Shown piece by piece: positions 35,201-46,374 of a stretch of 64,000 nucleotides of DNA. The DNA comes from Aspergillus flavus (Eukaryota; Ascomycota; Eurotiomycetes; Eurotiales; Aspergillaceae). Below the pieces are notes generated by a model. It saw nothing but the letters and a program-made list of their open reading frames with translations. It searched no databases and was not told where the DNA came from. A program made the translations under genes and the position numbers. Within the stretch, counting starts at the first letter, position 1. Each line of letters begins with the position of its first letter. Location of the stretch: contig NC_092408.1 in NCBI RefSeq assembly GCF_009017415.1, forward strand, positions 3,596,001 to 3,660,000, in the 5' to 3' direction.

Positions 35201-38200
35201 TGGTCGCTTCCGCTGTGTTTTGCAGCCAGCGCTTGTCTGGTTTCTAATCATAGAACCTTGGGTTGTCTGTGCGTCTTGCTAAGACAAGTCATTGTTTGGC
35301 TGTAATGCTGGTTCTTGCTGTCGTACCTGAACCTGGTGGTAGTCCCATGGTTCTCAAATACTACTCCATATGCTCCGTACTGTACGGAGTACTCCGGAGT
35401 ATGTTCGCAAGGACACTTGCGAACCTAAATGTCATACTCTGTTGGTCAAAATCTGAAAGTCATGGAAGATCATGGAGCTAGTATTGATCATCAAAGACTT
35501 GAACGGCGGATAACAACCACCTTTTCGAGGGGGCCATCAGATATTCGACTCGAGTTTTCCAAACAACACCATCATATCAGTACTTTGAAGCCTTGACACC
35601 ACTGGCATTGGGGACACCGTATTGTGCAGAGTCTTTCTGTTTCATGAGAGTAAACCAAATGGTGGGTTCCGAGTTGGTCTTTGCGTGCTGGATCTACAGG
35701 ACTCCGCTCGTTCCGGAAATGGGGCATCATTACGGAGCAAACCCACCGGAGGGGCTGGAGGTTCATAAGCGAGGGAGCCCAGAAGGGAGGTAATTTCCTG
35801 AAAAGCCCTTCACTCTCCACAGGTGAAATGGCGGTTGAATTCTGGGTAAGGACTTGTGCTGGGAGTGTCGGGGAATAGATACTTCCATACGAGCTTTTGT
35901 CGGTCGTATGTAATGCTATGAGCTATCCTGAAGTTTGTGTGATACACGGTGAAATAGAACTTTCAAGATGACATGAGTCAAGGATATCTTTGTTCCTGGC
36001 TCCGATATTACCACCTGACTCGTGAGACTACCCACAGTAGTTTATCCTGCACTATATTCGATGTTGGGCCCGCATCAAGGTCTTGTGACTTCGGTCCTAA
36101 ACAATAGAGGTTAGGTTGCATATGAGTATGGGAAAAGAAATAGAAAAAAGAAAAATAAAAGAAAAAAGGGAAGTGAGTCTAGTGCTCATATGCAATCAGT
36201 ACCCATGAGTAGTTCCATTTGGGTTTCAGCGCACAAGCATATACAGCTTATAGTCCAGCTCATAGCACGGGCTCACAAAATTCAACAAGTGTAGTCTATG
36301 GAGGCCCATGTTCAGCTGCAGAGGTATCAACGGCCGATAATCTGCATCTCTGGACCGAATATACGTAATTTTGACGAGCCAATGGATTGAATACAGCCGA
36401 ATGGCTGCTCAGCGGAATATATCTTGACCATCGCCCTGTGGCCTCGGATTTAGCATGAGGATAGTTCATCCGATAATGATGTCCATTGAAAATAATCCGA
36501 CACATGGCAGTTGGCCTTGTAGTACTCGGTGATGTGTATTGCGATTGGGCATCACATGATGAGGGTCTGGGTGCCATACGACATCTTGCCCTTTTCGGGT
36601 ATATATGAGTTATGGAAATGTCATGGCTGGCATTTGAGGATTTGTAGGCCAGCATAATAGTCAATAAGGCTTAGAACTGGTCATGGTTGGTGTGGTGGAC
36701 ATATCAACGTACATCCGATAGAAAAGAGAATAGATTCCTTGAGAATACTCGGCTTTGTATACAGAAACCTTCAAAAATAGTTCTGGGCTCGAAATGGACT
36801 CCTCGGGCTCAAGATGACGGGGGAAGCGGGAAGAAAAACAAGATAAGATATTAGATCAGCAGAAGATTTATAGCATGTCGTGGTTATGATCAGGGACCTG
36901 TTACCCTGAACCGACATGCTTCCAACAGTGATCTAGAGGTAGGAAACGTGGAATATGAATATGAAGCACTATTGAGTTCTCCAAAGAGAAGACAACTTGA
37001 CAAGGCGGTATGTTAGAGGAATGGTGCGAGTGTACTCTGGAGTACGTTGCAAGTCTGTTTTGATTGTATGTCACTGGTTGAAAATGGTCTAGACTACATT
37101 TGAATATATTCAATAGTCCAGTATATCGCGTGTTGGTGGACTTCGTAGATCAATATCTCGTGGATCCAAGTAAGGTTCATCTTAGGGCTGGGTCAAAGCG
37201 GAAAGCGAAGCGGTGAGATCAGGTCAGCAGAACAAGCATGCCACATACGTTACAGAATTAGTAATATGAATACATAGTCGTAATCAATTTGCCCCCCTTA
37301 TATGGAGAACATTCTGGTTAGAGAAGAATCCCATGTGTTCAGCATGGACCTTAATTCTAATCTATTTAAACCCTACCGGAGTTCCCGACAATTTAACTAA
37401 AGGCAAGACTACGTAATGGATGGTTTGCATTAAGTATCTGAATGCCGGAATACCATGTAATTGGTAAGGCGTAGTCCTCGTTACAAGGAGCATCGGTTTC
37501 TACGATCTACGGGCTGCGATTTCCCCTCAATACAAGCAATTCCTAGCGCTTGAAGATGTGCTTAGGTTGCAGTTGCCATCTCCACTGCGTAGGACAGGTG
37601 GGAAAATAAATAAAGAAAGGGAAAAAGAAAGGATGAAATGAGAAGAAAGAAATAAGCAAATAAAGGGCAAGGGCCGAAAGGAAAGTCTATCGATCGAGGT
37701 CGACAATAGAAAGAAATTTGGTCGCAGTGGCGGGTGGCGGGCACAGGAGAAGAGGACGGTTCTCCGTAACGGGAGACAATCGCCTGAGGCGCCTGACTTT
37801 GAGAAGGAGAGACTCCGCTTTCGCTTTTTTGGCCCAAAAAGCCAAGTCCCCGAAGTCACTCTCATTCCCTCTCGGTCGACTTTTGCCCCCATCAGTCAAC
37901 TCATAACATCGACTCCGTCTCCCTGACATTCACGCGGCGTGGTGTTTATCGTTTGGGGTTTCCCGCCTATCCCTGTGGCTCCTTTTTGTACTGTACAGTT
38001 CTCTTCATCTTTGCGCTCATTGCGTTCGCATCTCCCGGTGGATCATCACCCATTAGGCCTGACGGACTTGGTGACCGAACGAGTCTTGGCTTGGATCAAA
38101 TCTCCCTTTCAACCTCCTCATCCTTTCTGCAAACATCCTCCATCCCCAATCATCGACTTGGCCCCGAGGGTCCCCCCTAGACTATCGCAGATTTTCACGT

Positions 38201-38423
38201 TTAACCCTTCATGACCTGGGAATAAACAGTCCGAATCTCCTTTAGATTCTCTGCCAACTTCTCACTCCCCCCTCGAGTCACACCTTGAGCGAATTGGTTT
38301 TCCCATCTTACTTTAGGGGAGGAAAGCAGCCACCACGGATCGAATTCTCCATCGTCCTGACATCCCTCATCTGACGGAATTTCATCTACGAAACCTATCC
38401 CCTTTACGATCCTCTCGCCCATC
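32256..38423. other. Gene-free interval of 6.2 kb
   Basis: This is the largest interval without a gene. 32260-32760 is the purine/pyrimidine-skewed sfaD leader and promoter, including a G9 run near 32570. From 32800 to 37500 all frames are broken. It contains two exact copies of the TACTCCGTA 9-mer (34800, 35383), a cluster of perfect palindromes at 35373-35424 and another at 37032-37045. 37560-38420 is CT-rich and is the likely promoter or long leader of samB, with short upstream frames. I see no tRNA and no transposon terminal repeats. Confidence 0.6.
35373..35424. repeat. Cluster of perfect inverted repeats
   Basis: Three palindromes in 52 bases: CTCCGTAC-T-GTACGGAG (35373-35389), TACTCCGGAGTA (35390-35401), and GTTCGCAAG-GACA-CTTGCGAAC (35403-35424, 9-bp stem and 4-base loop). 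No gene abuts them. Confidence 0.85.
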
Positions 38424-40241
38424 ATGCGGGAGGTCAACTTCAGCATCCCAAATGTCAACAAGGCTTCGGTGAACATCACAACTACCCTTTACGACCGCCG
38501 TGCCCTCGATTGCACATCAACACTGCCCCTCATAAATTCACTCAACCATCTCGCCTATCTGACCACTTCCTCCGCTCGAATTCGCGATATCCTCACGGTC
38601 GATGGCGGCATTGAACGGTTGGTCTGCATCCTCAAAGAGGGTCGCAGTAGAGATTTGATGGAAATGTGGAAGTGGAGCCTCGCCTTCCAGTGTGTGGTCA
38701 ACATCGGGGTGCGGGGCTCAGAGAGCGTGAGGACGAGGGTAGTCGAAGCGGACATGGTGCCAGTGATTGCGACCATTCTTGACAATTACATCAAGGTGGT
38801 GGACAAGGCGCGGGCACGAGCGGATAGCGAAAACCAAAGACACTCATCACGGCATCACCCCAAGGCGGCTCCTGCCGCGGGCGATGTGACCGGACGCCCG
38901 TCCTTCCCAGACCAGTCATCCAACAGTGAGCAACGCACCTCTCGCCGCCAGGCACCTCCCCCGTCGATTGAAATCCCGGCATTCCTCCACCAAAACACAA
39001 ATGCGCCCGACACAAACGCCATGGACGTCACCTCGTCGCCTCGTGCCCCCATGACATCGCCCCCGGAGAGAAGCACGTTCGGACAGGAGGCCCACATCCA
39101 CAGATCGCACGATGGTCGCCATTTGCACACTGGCCATCGTCACAGGGCGATGCAGCCCCTGGCTACCGCCTTGCCACCCATGGACACCGCCGATGGCTTC
39201 GGTCTGCGTCCCGTGCGGGACACGGAAAGACTCCCCAGCATGTTGCCCACCTTACACAACGGGATTACATCGCAGCCTGATTCCCCGACGACCCCCAACG
39301 GCCCTGTGCAGCCTCGTAGCCATGCCCAGACGTCTGCCGCCAGACAGCGACCCACGTTGAGGCAGCAACAGTCGGCATCGGGAGATTCTGATGATGGGAA
39401 TGGAGAAGGCTCCACCCTGGGCGACAACGCCGGCTCAGCAGAGACATCGGAGCCCATTGTTGGCCTCCAGAACGAAATGGAGATTGACGAAGTGAGCGAC
39501 CGGCAAACTATGATAGACGGCGTTTCCAATTCCCATGATCTGACCGTGACCGATCCGTCCGAAAGCCAAGAAGCCGAGACGTTCAACATCAGTCATCGTT
39601 CCACGGTGGATGGCAGCATCATCAACAACGACACCACGCAGACCAACACGGCTCTGGGGCTATCTCCGACACAGGCCGCCAATAACGCTAACTCTCCCGC
39701 TCTCGTCCCGAGTCCATACACCCTGTACTTCCGCGACCGGTCTGCAGTCCCTCAGAATGTCCTGACGACAATGCCCCGTGATGAGGATGTCTTGATGTCT
39801 CTCCAATTGTTGGCCTACGTCTCGAAGTATTGCAACCTTCGGTCATATTTCCAACACTCTCACCTCGTGCCGAAGCTCAAAGTCGACCGTGAACTTCAGA
39901 TGCTGGAAGAAGGAGCGTCGCCGATCGAACCGCCAGAGGAAGAGGAGGAGTACATGCTTCCTGACGATGTCAACATCTTCCCCTTGGTGGAAAAGTTTAC
40001 GGTGCGTCATCACTCCAAAGACATGCAGTACTGGGCTTGCGTCGTCATGAGGAATCTCTGCCGCAAGGACGAGTCGAGAGGTGGCATTCGGCAATGCGCA
40101 TACTACAAGTGCGGTAAATGGGAAGAGTTCCAGCGACAATTTGCCAAGTGTCGCCGTTGCCGCCGCACCAAGTACTGCAGCAAAGATTGTCAGAAAGCCG
40201 CGTGGGTGTATCATCGTCACTGGTGCCACACCACGCCATGA
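38424..40241 (+). CDS. samB: MYND-finger protein SamB/Mub1
   Basis: Homologue of A. nidulans SamB and yeast Mub1. Mub1 acts with the ubiquitin ligase Ubr2 to direct Rpn4 turnover, and SamB is linked to cell polarity, septum position and development. One exon of 605 residues. The N-terminus (MREVNFSIPNVNKASVNITT) and residues up to about 125 form an armadillo-like helical region (ERLVCILKEG, MEMWKWSLAFQCVVNIGVRG). The middle, about 135-425, is disordered and rich in Pro/Ser/His/Gln. A second helical region follows (MSLQLLAYVSKYCNLRSYFQ). The C-terminal MYND zinc finger at about 558-601 has the order C-x4-C, CRRC, KYCSKDC, HRHWC. The length is close to known SamB. The long CT-rich upstream region suggests a long leader. 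Confidence 0.95.
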   Translation: MREVNFSIPNVNKASVNITTTLYDRRALDCTSTLPLINSLNHLAYLTTSSARIRDILTVDGGIERLVCILKEGRSRDLMEMWKWSLAFQCVVNIGVRGSESVRTRVVEADMVPVIATILDNYIKVVDKARARADSENQRHSSRHHPKAAPAAGDVTGRPSFPDQSSNSEQRTSRRQAPPPSIEIPAFLHQNTNAPDTNAMDVTSSPRAPMTSPPERSTFGQEAHIHRSHDGRHLHTGHRHRAMQPLATALPPMDTADGFGLRPVRDTERLPSMLPTLHNGITSQPDSPTTPNGPVQPRSHAQTSAARQRPTLRQQQSASGDSDDGNGEGSTLGDNAGSAETSEPIVGLQNEMEIDEVSDRQTMIDGVSNSHDLTVTDPSESQEAETFNISHRSTVDGSIINNDTTQTNTALGLSPTQAANNANSPALVPSPYTLYFRDRSAVPQNVLTTMPRDEDVLMSLQLLAYVSKYCNLRSYFQHSHLVPKLKVDRELQMLEEGASPIEPPEEEEEYMLPDDVNIFPLVEKFTVRHHSKDMQYWACVVMRNLCRKDESRGGIRQCAYYKCGKWEEFQRQFAKCRRCRRTKYCSKDCQKAAWVYHRHWCHTTP

Positions 40242-41014
40242 TATGAACGGATGAACTTTGTCTAATATATCTAATGCATACCTGGCTTGCATAGCGTCAT
40301 ACCTGCCATCTTTTCTTTTTGTTTTCGAGATTCCACATCTACCCGTGCATGGCATTTCAGAACCTGGCGGCGTTTCTCTTCATCTCAAGATACCTTTTGT
40401 GTGTTGTCTATTCCTGCAATTCCCATATCTCAAACCTTGTTATTACACCCACTGTTCCATTAACGTTGGGCATGATGCCTGTTTACTGCTCATATGGATA
40501 ACTTCTAGCGGTCATGAATCTGCACACGGTGTTTTCCCAAACACTGGGCCTTTCTGTCATTCATATTCCTGTTGCTCATTTTTCCCCCATCGTTTCCCAT
40601 TGGTTATCTTGAAACAATCCATACTTCATCTCCTCGACGTCGGACGATTTTCCTTTTGTCAGTAGCTGTTTAGCATATTCCTTGGCCCAAACGGTCTTGT
40701 TGGGAGCATCTTCTTTTGGCCTTTTGTGTTATTGTCGATATTTCTCCATTGGCGAACCATTGGTCTTGGCTTCTAAATACCATAGTGAATGTTCTGCTTA
40801 ACGGCCGTTTTGTCTACTCTGTTCATTGCGCTCAGTGCATCCATGTGCATAATATGTTTTGATTAATCTCCTTCTATGAATTGAATAGTCTCATGACTTG
40901 GTTATAGTTCAGTGTTGGGACCCCGTTCTTTTACTGCTTGATGTTGGATAACAAGGTGTATAACGCAAGCGGAATAGAATACAGCCCTGTGGTCTCGAAG
41001 CCACATTCCAGCTA
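40242..41014. other. Convergent intergenic region (samB/oxygenase)
   Basis: T-rich 3' flanks; no supported gene. Confidence 0.5.
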
Positions 41015-42391
41015 TCATTTATCGAACTTGTACGTTGCAGCCAAGCGTGCCTCTAAGTGTTCTTGAGCCGTCAGTGTTCGCTTGCCTGGTTCCAGACTCC
41101 CAGCTCCGCCGCCGAAGCCAACTTTCTCGTCCTGGACACCACTCTCCTTGCACTTCTGTCGATGGGCGGTTACTATATCACTAGGGACAGGAACCAGTTC
41201 TGTCTTATCCAGGGGGTGGCAAAAGAAGACGATACTGTAACGATCCTGCGGGTTGGGACTCTGTTGCTCAGATAGTGGGAAGACGACGCGGTGGACGGTT
41301 GATTTCAGTAGCCCATCTGTCCAGTAACTGAGCAAGTCGCCGATATTGACTAGGATAGGTGGGAAAGGGAAGGCAGCATCCCGGTCCTCCTCAGCAGTTT
41401 GCCCCGGTTGCACTGGGACGGGTGCCCAAGTTCCTTCTGGCGTCAGGATCTCCAGGCCTGGCTGGCCAGGACGCTGGAAGAGCAAGGTGACGCTGCCATA
41501 GTCGGAATGGGCGCCTGCACGAACGTCGGTACCGTGCTGGTAGGATGAGGTTGCCGGGGAGGCAATTGAAGGGTAATAGAGGTAACGCAGATTACAGCCT
41601 GTCGGGCCTTGGCTGGGGTCGTGACGAGCCGTGAAGAAGTCCTCCGGTATCTCGAGTCCAAGTGCTAGCAGCTTGAGGATCCTGTCGCAGGTTTTGTTAC
41701 AGAGATCTGCGAAATGAGCTATTTCTGGCTCATGTGAAGTCAGGGATCGCGGCAGTGGGTGTTGGGCCTTTCCGTCTTTGAATTCCCCAAAGTTGAATGC
41801 CCTGGGTATGATCTTAGTTTGATTGCGGGTAATTATGGGGATTTCCTACTCACTCTTTGAAGTCACCTGTCTATGGGCACAGATAGTAAGTACAGTCACA
41901 GTCATCAGTCACAACTACGGCTGGAGACGAAGTCATAGTTACCCGTTGATGCTCTGGGTCCAGGGTCTCGACATGCATACCGGACCAGCCATAGTTCTAG
42001 GGCTGTCAGTTACTTTATTGCTTTATACACCCCCTCGTATAAAGGTTGTTTATACTCACATTGGGCTGGATCCGACAAGCCGCCTTTTCCTCCACGGGGG
42101 ACTTAAAGAACTGCCTCGACTATCATCGCTGAGTCAGTTACGCCGATGTATAAACACATGGTTCTCAATGGGAGAGAGCCTGCGTGGTTGCGAAAAATTT
42201 GGTCGTACAAGATCAAAAGCCTTCTCAACATCACTGACAGTGAAGTCAGTTCCTTTGCTGCTCACGTAGAGGAAGCCATATTTCGCGGCTGCGTCCAGCA
42301 TCGCCTTCCCCACGGCGGGGTCGTTCGGGTTCGAGATGTCCAAAATCGGGAGTTGAATGAGGGGCCCCACGGGTGTGTTGTCGCCTGCCAT
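41015..42391 (-). CDS. 2-oxoglutarate/Fe(II)-dependent oxygenase, isopenicillin-N-synthase-like
   Basis: A cytosolic non-haem iron oxygenase of the IPNS/flavanone-hydroxylase superfamily; the substrate is unknown. Five exons (42209-42391, 42060-42119, 41943-41996, 41854-41870, 41015-41801) give 366 residues. The N-terminal DIOX_N region reads LPILDISNPNDPAVGKAM. NYGWSGMHVETLDPEHQR and TGDFKEAFNFGEF are the usual pre-core blocks. The iron triad is H203-x-D205 (GAHSDYGSVTLLFQ) and H275 (STVHRVVF). R292 of DRYSIVFF should bind the co-substrate carboxylate. One exon is only 17 nt. The neighbours are housekeeping genes, so there is no sign of a biosynthetic cluster. Confidence 0.9.
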
Positions 42392-43215
42392 GATGAGACT
42401 TCGGTTGTACCACGGATATGTTGAATTGACATGGATTCTGCAATTATAATAGAAGAGGGAAAAGGGGAGGGGAGTACCGGAATATAAAGATAGAGACGGA
42501 GCTACGGTTATCTCTTATCAAAACTCGACGGTTGTCGGATCGGAGCGATGCGACAGGTCCTTTTGAGTGAAGATTAAGAAATAGGCAGTGAACTATCGGT
42601 CTTCTAGCAGGAAATAAAAAAAAAACCCTACTGAGCCAATAGTTGAGGGGTAGAGAACTGAGGTTACTGGTGTGTATAGTAGTTAAGACGTATATCGGTA
42701 TATCCTTACGTGGTTGAAGTATATATTTCGTACAGTCGAAATACATAAATCTACCTATATCTCCTGGGCAATACTTGAAGACATAGGTCATGAAGCCAAA
42801 TCGCGAAAAAAAGAGAAGTGCTAAAGGAATAGACATATATATACATTCGTACCGAAAACCGGATCAATTGGAAAGGATCTGAGGCAGTGAAGGACTTGGA
42901 TATAATATAATATTCGACAGTTGGCTGACCGTGGAAGCACCGCCTTTGCAGCCAATGGAAGCAAATGATCATTTGGATTGATCGCCCAAAAACAACGAAC
43001 TTCAACACCACCAACTGGACTCGTGCCACCCCTCCGTGTTTCCTCTCCCTTCTTCTCTCCCTCCTCTACGTTTCCATTCTCCTCCCTATACTGCTTTTTG
43101 TGGACTCCTTTCCCCTCTCCACTTCTCTTCTCCTCTCCGGTCACCCTCACCGGAATCTCCATGCCTGGTATCCGCTAAAGGTTCCTTGGTCCCTGACACA
43201 GCTCCAGCTCCAATT
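42392..43215. other. Divergent promoter region (oxygenase/mkt1)
   Basis: The mkt1 side (43020-43215) is dense in CTCC and TTCTC tracts, and the oxygenase side is AT-rich. No gene is seen. Confidence 0.55.
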
Positions 43216-45888
43216 ATGCCGAGTAAGCTCCTGCTGCAGCTCCCTCTGCCCTAACTGAGATGACGGTCGACTGACTGGTAATTTCTTTCTCTCAAAAGTC
43301 CGCCCATTGGATGAATGGGCCGCTGCCCGCACGCAGTCTCTCCCACTCTCCGCCCTCAAAGGTGCCGTCGTCGGTATCGATGCGTCACATTACATTAAAC
43401 AGCACCTCCTCCACCCTTCCACCCGTGAGCCTCTCTTGGTCGCTCTTGGCGGATTTCCGTTCGCTCTGAGGAACAATATCGAACGAGAGCTGCAGACCTT
43501 CAAGGACTCAGGCGTAACATGTGTTTTTGTCTTCGACGGTCTCGACTTTGGTACTAAGAACCAGCGACCCCACGTATCGCCGGAGTCAGTACGGGCATTT
43601 GAGCAAGCCTGGGACCTCTATGACCAACAACAGGCTGATCAAGTGGTGGACGCATTTAGTGGTGCAGGTAGGGACTGCCTGGACCCTTGAATCGAGGAGC
43701 GACTCGCTCCGCGCCGTCTGAAGCTGCACTGACAATGTCTGGGTATTCTAGGCACTCCTCGACCGGAATCACTCTATCGGTTCTTGCAGCGTATTCTTCA
43801 TAATAATGGTATAGATTATATTGTCGCTCCTTATAGTGCTGCGGCTCAGGTGAGATGGCGGCCCGAGAAGATTTGCTGTACCCAATTTCTAAGCGCTTTC
43901 TGACAGCTAACTATTGAATAGCTCGCCTACCTCTCAAAAGGCTCCAATCCCCTAGTGGACGCAGTGTGCGGGCCATCGGAAGTCTTGATGTTCGACGTGG
44001 ACAAGCTAATTACCCGGATTGACGCCGACCCAGCGCAGTTTTGCTGGATAACCAAACAGACATGCCAGGAGGAATTGGGTAGACTGTCTAATGAGCAGTT
44101 CCTGGACTTCTGTCTCCTCCTGGGATCTTTATTCCTACCGACATTCCCCATATTCGAGAACCCCGCCTTTCCTGGAAAGGGCGCTACCATTCGGGATGCT
44201 CTACCGATGTTCAACTCTGCTGGACGGAGCGCCCTCTCGCTGTGCGCCCAGTTCGAGGAAGATCGCCGTATGCAGGAGCTTCAATACACAGACCGTTACA
44301 AGCGTGCATTCATGACAGTGAAGCACCATGTGTTTATAGACGCGGAAGGACGGGTGGGCCCGATGGACCCAGAGAACACCTCTTCTGACATGCACGAGCT
44401 GATCGGCCAGCGTCTTCCCGAAGAACTCTACTTTTATCTCTCAAAAGGTGTCTTGGGCGCTGATGTGCCCAACTACCTGACGTCTGGCGAGGTCGTGGTG
44501 TCTCGGCCTTTGGGCGTGGAAGATACAGAAATCTATCGCCAGGTTGCCGGGACCACTCTTACTCCAATTAGAACCCAAGCGATATGCCTGCTTTCTAATT
44601 CCCTCCATAGATTCTACCAGACTAAAGTGATCCAAGTGCGTACTTGGTATGACGAGAGGTCCGATACATCAGTCAACCTCAAGTCTTTGCCTTCGGTCAA
44701 AGATACTATTCAGTCTTGGAAGATACGTATTGACCAGCTACCGGAGGGGTTGAAGAAACTGCAGGTTAGTCTGTTGATGACCGTTGAGTTTACAGCGCTC
44801 CGCTAACCGGAAACCAGCGATCGACTGGTCCGTTCAAGTTTGCCGTCCAAAGCTTGAAGGATTCAGAATTTGTGTCCAAGTCTCTGTCTGCCAGGGAGTC
44901 CCAGGTATGTCCCGTTTTGCTCGAAGCTATGCAAACACGGAACTCTGATTAGTGCCAGCCATTGTCGTCCCAAGAAGAGACTCTAGCCAACGTTTTCTGG
45001 AGATTCTTACAACTGCGTGGGTATATCGACGAGAAACACCAGCTCACCTCTTGGGGCCTTTGTCTGGAGCAAGCTCTATCGGTACTTGACCCAGCCGATA
45101 ACCTTGAAGAGGCTACTTTCCTTGCTATTGAGATGGTACGCTTCGGTGTCCTCAATGCGAAGCAATGGTTTGCTCACGTATCGGGGGGCCCGATGAGAGG
45201 TTCTGGTAAGCTAAATGAGGCCTCCTTCTATATTCTTAGAGCCATAACTGATATGTCATTAAGATGAGGATAAGAACTTTAATATTCTCGTCTCTCGCGT
45301 GGCGTGTATCGCTAAACTACAGCATAAGAGCATTGGCTACTCTGGACCTTTGAGCCGGCAGCTACTCTGCTACCGATCATTGGTTTCAGAAGTCCGTGCC
45401 ACATTAAGGAATCTGATTGAAGTCGTTTTGACTGGTCTTCTACTCAGTGGAGATGCTGATAGGGATCGGGATGACTGGACTGGATTGAGCGTCAAGTAAG
45501 CAGACCTTGCTGTAGGCAACGGATGACTGGCCTAACATGATGTAGATTGCCCTTTATCGACGATAATGACTGCGGCCTGGGTATTGCCGTCCGCACATAC
45601 CTTGATGACTTGCCCCTGCAGTCCGACCCGACATCGCCAGAGGCACGGGCTGAAGTGAAGTCGAAGGGTAAGGAATGGTTCCAACACAGCGATAGCTTTA
45701 CAGGTAATTTGGATTTGGCTTTCAAGCTTTGGGATGCGGTGAGTTTATCTTATTCCATTGACTTCTGACGTGAACTCCGGACTAATTTCATCTTGCAGGT
45801 CTACAAAGGAACACAGCACGCAGGGAAAGAATTCAAGGACGGTAAACTATTTGGGGACGCAAACAGCTGGTTGGCTGAAAGGCGGTGA
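43216..45888 (+). CDS. mkt1: Mkt1-like post-transcriptional regulator with XPG/PIN-type N-domain
   Basis: Yeast Mkt1 works with Pbp1 (ataxin-2) to control translation of particular mRNAs and mitochondrial stability. Nine exons (43216-43222, 43299-43667, 43752-43849, 43922-44764, 44818-44904, 44953-45205, 45264-45495, 45546-45738, 45799-45888) give 723 residues. The N-terminal XPG-like block has GAVVGIDASHYIKQHL (about 25-40), CVFVFDGLDFG (about 85) and the internal-XPG-like LLGSLFLPTFP. The Mkt1 N and C domains follow, to the end ANSWLAERR. The first coding exon is only 7 nt (ATG CCG A), joined to a strongly conserved-looking RPLDEWAAART. The acceptor before exon 6 is ambiguous between 44953 and 44959, a two-residue difference. 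Confidence 0.9.
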
Positions 45889-46165
45889 TAATATTTACTG
45901 AGAATAAGAGGTGCAGAAGAATATGAACTACCGTAATTCAACATTTCTGAAGATCTACACGATCCTACAAGTTGTGGTGATATGGAATCGCCACCGCTTG
46001 ATGGATGAGTTTACACTATCTATCCAACAAACCATGTAGTAGTAGAAAGGTGGTGAAACATACAATGATCAACTACAACTTAGTAGATTTATTTTTATTT
46101 TATTTTATAATGTTTCCTGAACACAATGGATGGGAGTTGAAGCTGGTACCCTTTGTCAGCTGATA

Positions 46166-46176
46166 CCAAGTGTCCT
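46166..46176 (+). promoter_or_regulatory. Candidate UPR element (HacA site)
   Basis: CCAAGTGTCCT matches the Aspergillus UPRE consensus as I remember it (CANRNTGKCCT) at 10 of 11 positions, about 200 bp upstream of a PDI gene, a classic UPR target. A single imperfect match is weak evidence. Confidence 0.3.
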
Positions 46177-46210
46177 CTTTCCGACCCGCTTTTGTCGATC
46201 CGCCGCGGAG

Positions 46211-46234
46211 CTCTTTGGCTCTTTGGCTCTTTGG
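46211..46234. repeat. CTCTTTGG tandem repeat, three copies
   Basis: Three perfect head-to-tail 8-bp units followed by a partial CTCT, 140 bp upstream of tigA. Confidence 0.85.
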
Positions 46235-46374
46235 CTCTCCGCGCCGATGCTCCATTTATCAGTCAACTTTCATTGCTCCGGAAATTGATCATTTGCAGTC
46301 AAGGCGCAATTGTTTCAACCTCTGTTCCCGAACGATAAAGCTTGTCTCCACGTTTTATCTTCCCAATTGTCATC

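Larger units (their letters stand above)
45889..46374. promoter_or_regulatory. tigA promoter region
   Basis: The interval between mkt1 and tigA. It contains a candidate unfolded-protein-response element at 46166-46176 and a CTCTTTGG tandem repeat at 46211-46234, both within 210 bp of the tigA start. Confidence 0.55.

Noticed and set aside
38200..38423. Short frames upstream of samB as separate genes
   Set aside because: They lie in a CT-rich leader, overlap each other in several frames and show no conserved sequence.
41015..42391. Secondary-metabolite cluster around the 2OG oxygenase
   Set aside because: Neighbours are SamB and Mkt1; no synthase, transporter or cluster regulator nearby.
42134..42424. 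Plus-strand open frame over the first exons of the oxygenase
   Set aside because: Antisense shadow of a well-supported minus-strand gene.
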